Below, piece after piece: positions 58,729 through 64,000 of a stretch of 64,000 bases of DNA. Source of the DNA: Bretschneidera sinensis (lineage: Eukaryota > Streptophyta > Magnoliopsida > Brassicales > Akaniaceae); contig CM043699.1 of the NCBI GenBank assembly GCA_023935145.1, positions 73,923,138-73,987,137 on the forward strand, read 5' to 3'. Position numbers and translations under genes: made by a program. The notes under the pieces are model-generated. The model was not told where the DNA came from, ran no database searches, and saw nothing but the letters and a program-made list of their open reading frames with translations. Numbering within the stretch: position 1 is the stretch's first letter; each line of letters begins with the position of its first letter.

Positions 58729-61700
58729 CCTGAATGAAATGATACCAAACATCCATATGCTTTATCCTCTCATGGAACACCAGATTCTTACACAAGTGCA
58801 ACACACTTTGGCTATCCGAATACACCACCACATGCTCTGTCAGGACCTTCAACTCTTCCAACAACCCTTTGCACCACATAGCCTCCTTTATGGCTTCCGT
58901 AGCCGCTATGTACTTAGCCTCGATTGTTGAGAGTGCTACCACCGACTACAACTGAGCCTTCCAACTTATACAACATCTATTTAAGTTGAAGAAGTAGGAG
59001 ATAATCGATCTTCTTTTATCTCAGTCAGCTCCATAGTCCGAATCCGCATAACCCTCAAGACAGATGGACTTACCCCTCTTCTCATAAACCAACCCCACAT
59101 CTGGGCTTCCCTTTAAGTACCTCAGCGACCACTTCATCCAAAGCCAATGCACCTTTCTAGGATTACTTATAAACCTACTGAGAACACTTATTGCATGAGC
59201 AATGTTGGGTCTAGTGCTTACCATGGTGAACATAACTGATCCAACCACACTAGAGTAAGGGGCCTTCTCCATTTCCTTCTTCTCCTCCTCTGATCTTGGA
59301 CATTGATCTCTGGAGAACTTGAAATGACCAGCAAGTGGAACCTTCACTAGTTTGCTATCTTTCATAAAGAACTTAGATATCATCTTCTCTATGTAGGAAG
59401 TCTGAGAAATCTTCAATCTGTTTCTCTCCCTTTCCCAGATTATGCTCATCCTATGGATCTTCTGTGCAAGGCCAAGATCCTTCATCTCAAACTCTTCACT
59501 GAGTTGAGCCTTCAATTTTCTTATCCTCTCCATGCTGCTCCCAACCAACAGCATATCATCAACATAGATGAGGATGATCACCACTTCCTCCACCTTGTGC
59601 CCCTTGTAGTACAAGCACGAATCATAGTAGCTCCTCATAAAACCCAAGCTAGTTACAAAGGAATCAAACCTCTTATTCCATTGGTGAAGTGATTGCTTTA
59701 GGCCATAGAGAGATTTCTCCAATTTGCACACCAACTTTCCCTGCCTTTCTTCCTCATAGCCTTCGGTTTACCTCATGTAGATGGTCTCATCAAGCTCTCC
59801 ATGCAAGAATGTTGTCTTCACATCAATTTGCTCGATCTCCCAATCAAATTGGACCACCATAGCCAATTCTATCCGTATCGTCTTGTACTTCACAACCGAT
59901 GAGAATATTTCAGTGAAATCTATTCCTTCTCTTTGTGTGAACCCCTTCACCACCAGCCTAGCTTTATACCGGACTTCATCCTCTGGAATGTTCCTTTCTT
60001 TGATCTTGTAAACCCATTTACAATCCACAACTCTCTGTTTTTCTGGTTTGGGCACCAATTCCCAAGAGTTGTTCTTCCTTAAAGAATCAATTTCTTCCTC
60101 CATAGCTAGTTTCCACTTTCATGACTTTATACATTCCATGGCTTCCATGTAAGTTTTTGGTTCAACCATCCCTCCTTCTGAACACGGAGCTGCTATATTA
60201 GCATCTGCAAACCCATATCTCAAAGGTGGTCTGATCACCCTCCTTTCCCAGTCCCTTGTGAGCTGGTAGTCATTCTGACTTACTGCATCATTCCCTTCCA
60301 GTTTAGCCTCCTCTTAAGTGTCTTGAGCATGGCCTTCGTCAATGGGCTCTATCTGGTCCGAACCCTCTTGCCTTCCTTGCTCTACCTGAACTGAATTTTC
60401 CTTGATGCGATGCTCCACAAATTTCGGACTGGTTTGCTCACTAGCCCCTACAGGGTTATTTTTCTCCAAATAGGGAAATAACAATTCATTAAAAATAACA
60501 TCCCTACTTATTATGAGTTTCATTCCTTTTGGTTCTAAGGACCACAACCTATTCCCCTTAACACCATCACCATACCCTAGAAATACACATTTTTTAGACC
60601 TTGGGTTAAGTTTATAATCCTTTTGATGTGCGAACGCAGCACACCTAAAAGTCCTAAGGTTGCTCAACTCAGGGGGTCTCCCACTCCACATTTCCATGGG
60701 AATCTTGAGCTCTAAATCTCTAGAGGGTGATCTATTTACCAAGTATGCAGCAGTAGACACAGCTTCCCCTCAAAAATATTTTGGTAATCCAGATCCTATT
60801 AACATGCACCTAACTTTTTCCATAAGGGTCTTGTTCATCCTCTTAGCAACTCCATTTTGTTGAGGTGCTTTTACAACTGTTCTATGTCTTAGAAAGCCAT
60901 TTAACTCACAGAATTTATCAAAATCCTTATTGCAAAATTCTAAGCCATTATCGGTTCGTAAAGCCTTAACTACTCTACCCGTTTGAGTTTCCAACAACTT
61001 TTTCCACACCACAAATTTATTCAAAGCATATGATTTATTTTTAAGCAAATAAACCCAAATCTTCTTTAATAATCATCAATTAAAGATAGAAAGTATAAGT
61101 CACCTCCCTGTGTTGGTGTTTTTGCTGGTCCCCAAAGGTCCGAATGAATGTAGTCAAGAACGCCCTTAGAGTTGTGCACTCCAGTGTTAAAACTAACCCG
61201 GTGTTGCTTCCCAAGAACACAACACTCGTAGAAATCCAATTTCTCTACTTTGTCACCACCAAGTAGACCATTCTTGCTGAGAACTTGCAGGCCCTTTTCG
61301 CTCATATGTCCCAAGCGAGTGTGCCAAATGGCTGCCCTATCCATCTCAGCCATCAAGCTTGCTGCTTGATCCTTAATTTCTGTCTCTTTAATCATCTTAT
61401 AGAGTCCTCCATTTGTTACCTTGATCTTTCGTCCCTCTGCCTTGTATGTATACCCCATGGAATCCAGCTGCTCCAATGAGATCAAATTCCTTTTCAAATC
61501 CAGAAGATGCCTTATATTTCGCAGCAGCCTTATGACTCCATCAAACATCCTCAACTGGATGTCTCCTATCCCCCTCACTTGGCAATAAGTGTCATTCCCT
61601 AAGAAAACCTTCCCATCATGGGTTTCCTGGAAATTCTTGAACCAATCCTTGAAAGGGCATATGTGATAAATGCACCCAAAATCCAGAATCTATTTCTCGC

Positions 61701-62571
61701 TGCCTTGCCTCCTGCTCATATTTGAGTACATAACAAGAACATCATCTTGTTGTTCTCCTTTGGCAACCGAAGCCTCTCCATTGTTGGTATGGCTTCTTCA
61801 TCTCTCATCCCACATCTTCTTCTTGCAATCTTTCCTAAAATGTTCCTCCTTGTTACAGTAGAAGCATCAATTTCCTCCAAATCTTGGTTTGGAATGAGAT
61901 CTCCCATGGCTCTGCCCTCTACCTCTTGATTTCTCCCGATAGTTTCCATGAATGCTACTGCCATTCCGAGTTGCTAGCCTTCCTCTAACGAACAGCCCTT
62001 CTCCACTTGATGCTTCCCTCATCTTGGCTTTGAAATCATGAGCCCTTATGGCATTAATCACAATCTCCTTGGTTAAAGTATCTCTTCCATATTCAATTGC
62101 ATTAATCAAATTATCAAAACAATCAGGAAAAGAATTCAACAAAATAACAACCAATTGTTCATCCAGGAATGTTACGCTACAGTTATTCAATTCTTGAACT
62201 AGCTTATTAAACACATCAAGATTATCTTGCAACTCTTTATTAGGATCCATTTTAAAATAAAAAATTCTTTTAAGAAGATAAATCTTATTAGGGAGAGTTT
62301 TGGTAAGAAACAACTCATCTAGTTTCTTCCATATGACAGCAAGATCTTCCGAGTCTCTGCACTCCCTTGTCACACTATCTGACATATGCAAGAAAATGGT
62401 GTTGTATGCCATCACAACCCACTGGTCCTCTGTGATACTTGCTGGAAAAGCATCATCTTCTCCAATAGCCAAGTCCACCTTCTGTTGCATAAGAACAGCC
62501 TTGATCTTCTGCTTCGAAAGGGCAAAGTCTCCCTTTCCATCAAACTTCTCAACAATGAAATTTGAAGCCAT
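58729..62571 (-). pseudogene. copia-4 gag-pol remnant
   Basis: Gag starts MASNF at 62571 and is open to 61867, where the frame shifts just before the zinc knuckle. The knuckle is CFYCN then HFRKDC with Glu replacing the Gly before His. The protease site at 61683-61675 is D-F-G. Integrase (61578-61066 and 61048-60314), RT start (60103-59768), RT with YVDDM near 59565 (59734-59021) and RNase H follow. A TAG lies at 58948-58946, the same codon as in copia-1 and copia-2. RNase H is interrupted at 58729 by copia-5. Confidence 0.9.
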
Positions 62572-62821
62572 CTTGCGGAGAAAATCCCAGATTTATGCAG
62601 CACCCACAATTGTTTTCCCAAACTTCTAAATCACAAGAACTCGATCAAAGATAGATCTCAATATCGTTCTTGAATCACCCTCAAGAACACGATCAGATCT
62701 TGATCCCAGCACCGTTCTTGAATCACCCAAGAAGGTGGCCTTTGATTCTTGGAGTCTTGCTCCGATACCTTCTGTTCCAGCTCTGATACCTACTGTTCTT
62801 AGACCACATCTCTGATACCAC

Positions 62822-63633
62822 TGTTGGGAAATCTCCTTAGAGATGCCTAGGTGGTGATCTTCAAAAAACCCAAGTCTAGAATGACTTGTAATGATCAGAA
62901 ACAGAAATAAAAAAAAAGAACACAGCAATTATTATCGAGGTTCGGCAATAGCCTACGTCCCCATGAGTTCCTCTGAACTTTCTACACTAAATCAATGAGT
63001 TCTTACAAGTTTCAGCAACACCCCTTCAAGAATCTCAAGTTCTTGAAGAACCAAAGAAGAGAAGAAAGAAAGTGATAAGAACTATTACAAAGCCCTCTAT
63101 CCAATCTATGCTACTCTCTCTTTACAACCAGCCTCTCTTTTAGATCTATTCTAGTGCCTCTCCTATGTTTTGTGTCTTTGCACTCTCACACTTGCACTTG
63201 AATTCTCTTGTATGATGATTACTTGTATGTCACACACTTATATCAAACTTATTGAGATTGAAGCTAGGTGACCCTTTATATAGTGCACCACTTCTTGACC
63301 AACCTTGAAGGTCAATATCCACCCTTAGATCTTGAGGACCAGTCAACCATAGTCATTCATCAATCCTTAGTGATCCTGTGTGTTTTGAACATGCCCCCAC
63401 GCACCATTCAAAAGACTGAAGCAAAAGCATCAGGTGTGCCTTCAAGCCACGGCCTGGAGAGGGCTGAAACCACACCATTTATCAACCTTGCTAGAGGCCG
63501 CGGACTGGAGTGGCTGAGCCGCGGTACACAGGGCCAGGCCATGGTGCGCACACTCCAGGCCGCGGTGCTCACACCCCAAGCCCCGGTGCACAGCCCTTCT
63601 CCTATCTTTTGGAGTTCCTGGAGGCCGAGGGGC
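62822..63633 (-). repeat. 5' LTR of copia-4, truncated
   Basis: Read on the + strand it opens TGTTGGGAAATCTCC at 62822 and continues with the family's LTR end, a promoter box near 63270-63290 and the GC-rich part, until it meets gypsy LTR L3 at 63634. Confidence 0.9.
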
Positions 63634-64000
63634 TGATTATGCCCAAAACATAACGCGGTAATTGTAGTACAGCTTTGGGGTGTCAATTCCACAGGGAAAC
63701 AAACTAATTACACAAGAAGGTGTAAACCTCAACATAAACGATAAAAGTTGAAGTGATAAAATTTGAATTGTTGATTGTGTAAATAATTGATGGATAATAA
63801 ATAAACAACAAGGCTCCAAAAATCCACCCTAAGTTCGTTGCCTTAACCCTAACTTGATTTAGTTGTTTTTATCTCGACTGCAAGTTTCACATCCCAAACA
63901 GGCAATCGGCAAATATTCAATTAAAGCGCACGTATAAACCCTAATATAATTTATATGAATTATTCTTTACTTTCAAGCACACATGACCTAACTTATAAAT
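63634..64000 (-). mobile_element. Gypsy-type LTR L3, continues beyond window
   Basis: It begins TGATTATGCCCAAAACATAA and matches the left end of L2 (40229 on), including AGCTTTGGGGTGTCAATTCCAC and the module with CATCCCAAACAGGCAATCGG. It sits in the 5' LTR of copia-4. Its other end is outside the window. Confidence 0.8.

Larger units (their letters stand above)
51528..63633 (-). mobile_element. copia-4: reversed Tnt1-like Ty1/copia element, split by copia-5
   Basis: Pieces: 3' LTR 51528-52416, internal end 52417-52629, main internal region 58724-62821, and a 5' LTR from 62822 that is cut at 63633 by gypsy LTR L3. The primer-binding site reads TGATACCAC on the + strand next to 62822. Copia-5 is inserted in its RNase H. 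It lies in gag of gypsy G2 on the left. The left LTR border is blurred (TATAGGGAAATC for TGTTGGGAAATC). Confidence 0.9.

Overview
This is nuclear DNA from a flowering plant, most likely a eudicot. The signs are a spliced nuclear gene for a chloroplast protein, GT-AG introns in AT-rich sequence, plant-type CACTA, Tnt1-like Ty1/copia and Tekay-like Ty3/gypsy elements, and a 170-bp satellite array. The species cannot be named from the sequence alone. No bacterial genes, CRISPR array, rRNA or tRNA gene was seen.

Layout. (1) 1-7.9 kb is the genic end. LIL3, a light-harvesting-like protein of the thylakoid, is intact in three exons on the + strand. It converges on a 5'-truncated, damaged glutamate dehydrogenase (GDH) copy on the - strand. 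(2) 7.9-13.4 kb is a CACTA-type element with one recognisable terminus, at 7859, and a six-exon transposase-associated (Ptta/En/Spm, Transposase_24-like) gene with one in-frame stop. (3) 13.4-16.4 kb holds an almost pure A+T island, a two-exon fragment of pyruvate decarboxylase, and an orphan terminal exon. (4) 16.4-18.4 kb is an array of twelve ~170-bp satellite monomers. (5) 18.4-21.4 kb is degenerate sequence with several short tandem repeats, a perfect 56-bp AT palindrome and a broken Myb/SANT-like domain, perhaps an old Harbinger-like element.

(6) 21.4 kb to the end is a stack of nested LTR retrotransposons. Six copies of one Tnt1-like copia family are present: copia-0, -4 and -5 on the - strand, and copia-1, -2 and -3 on the + strand. 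At least five gypsy-type LTR pieces lie among them. The order of insertion can be read from target-site duplications. A gypsy solo LTR (TSD CTCAG) sits in copia-0, and copia-1 (TSD TGAGA) sits in that solo LTR. Copia-2 (TSD CATCT/CATCC) sits in the integrase of copia-0. Copia-3 lies in the LTR of a Tekay-like element, which itself lies in another. Copia-5 (TSD ATTTT) sits in the RNase H of copia-4. A 1.07-kb segment spanning one of these junctions has been amplified to three tandem copies.

All retroelement reading frames are broken. Most copies carry the protease motif D-F-G in place of D-S/T-G, and several share stop codons at the same position. This suggests the family spread from already defective templates with enzymes supplied in trans. 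LIL3 is the only gene here that looks fully functional. I see no operon-like or novel multi-gene system. The most unusual features are the compensating frameshifts in the GDH copy, the post-insertion triplication, the satellite array and the shared family-wide lesions.
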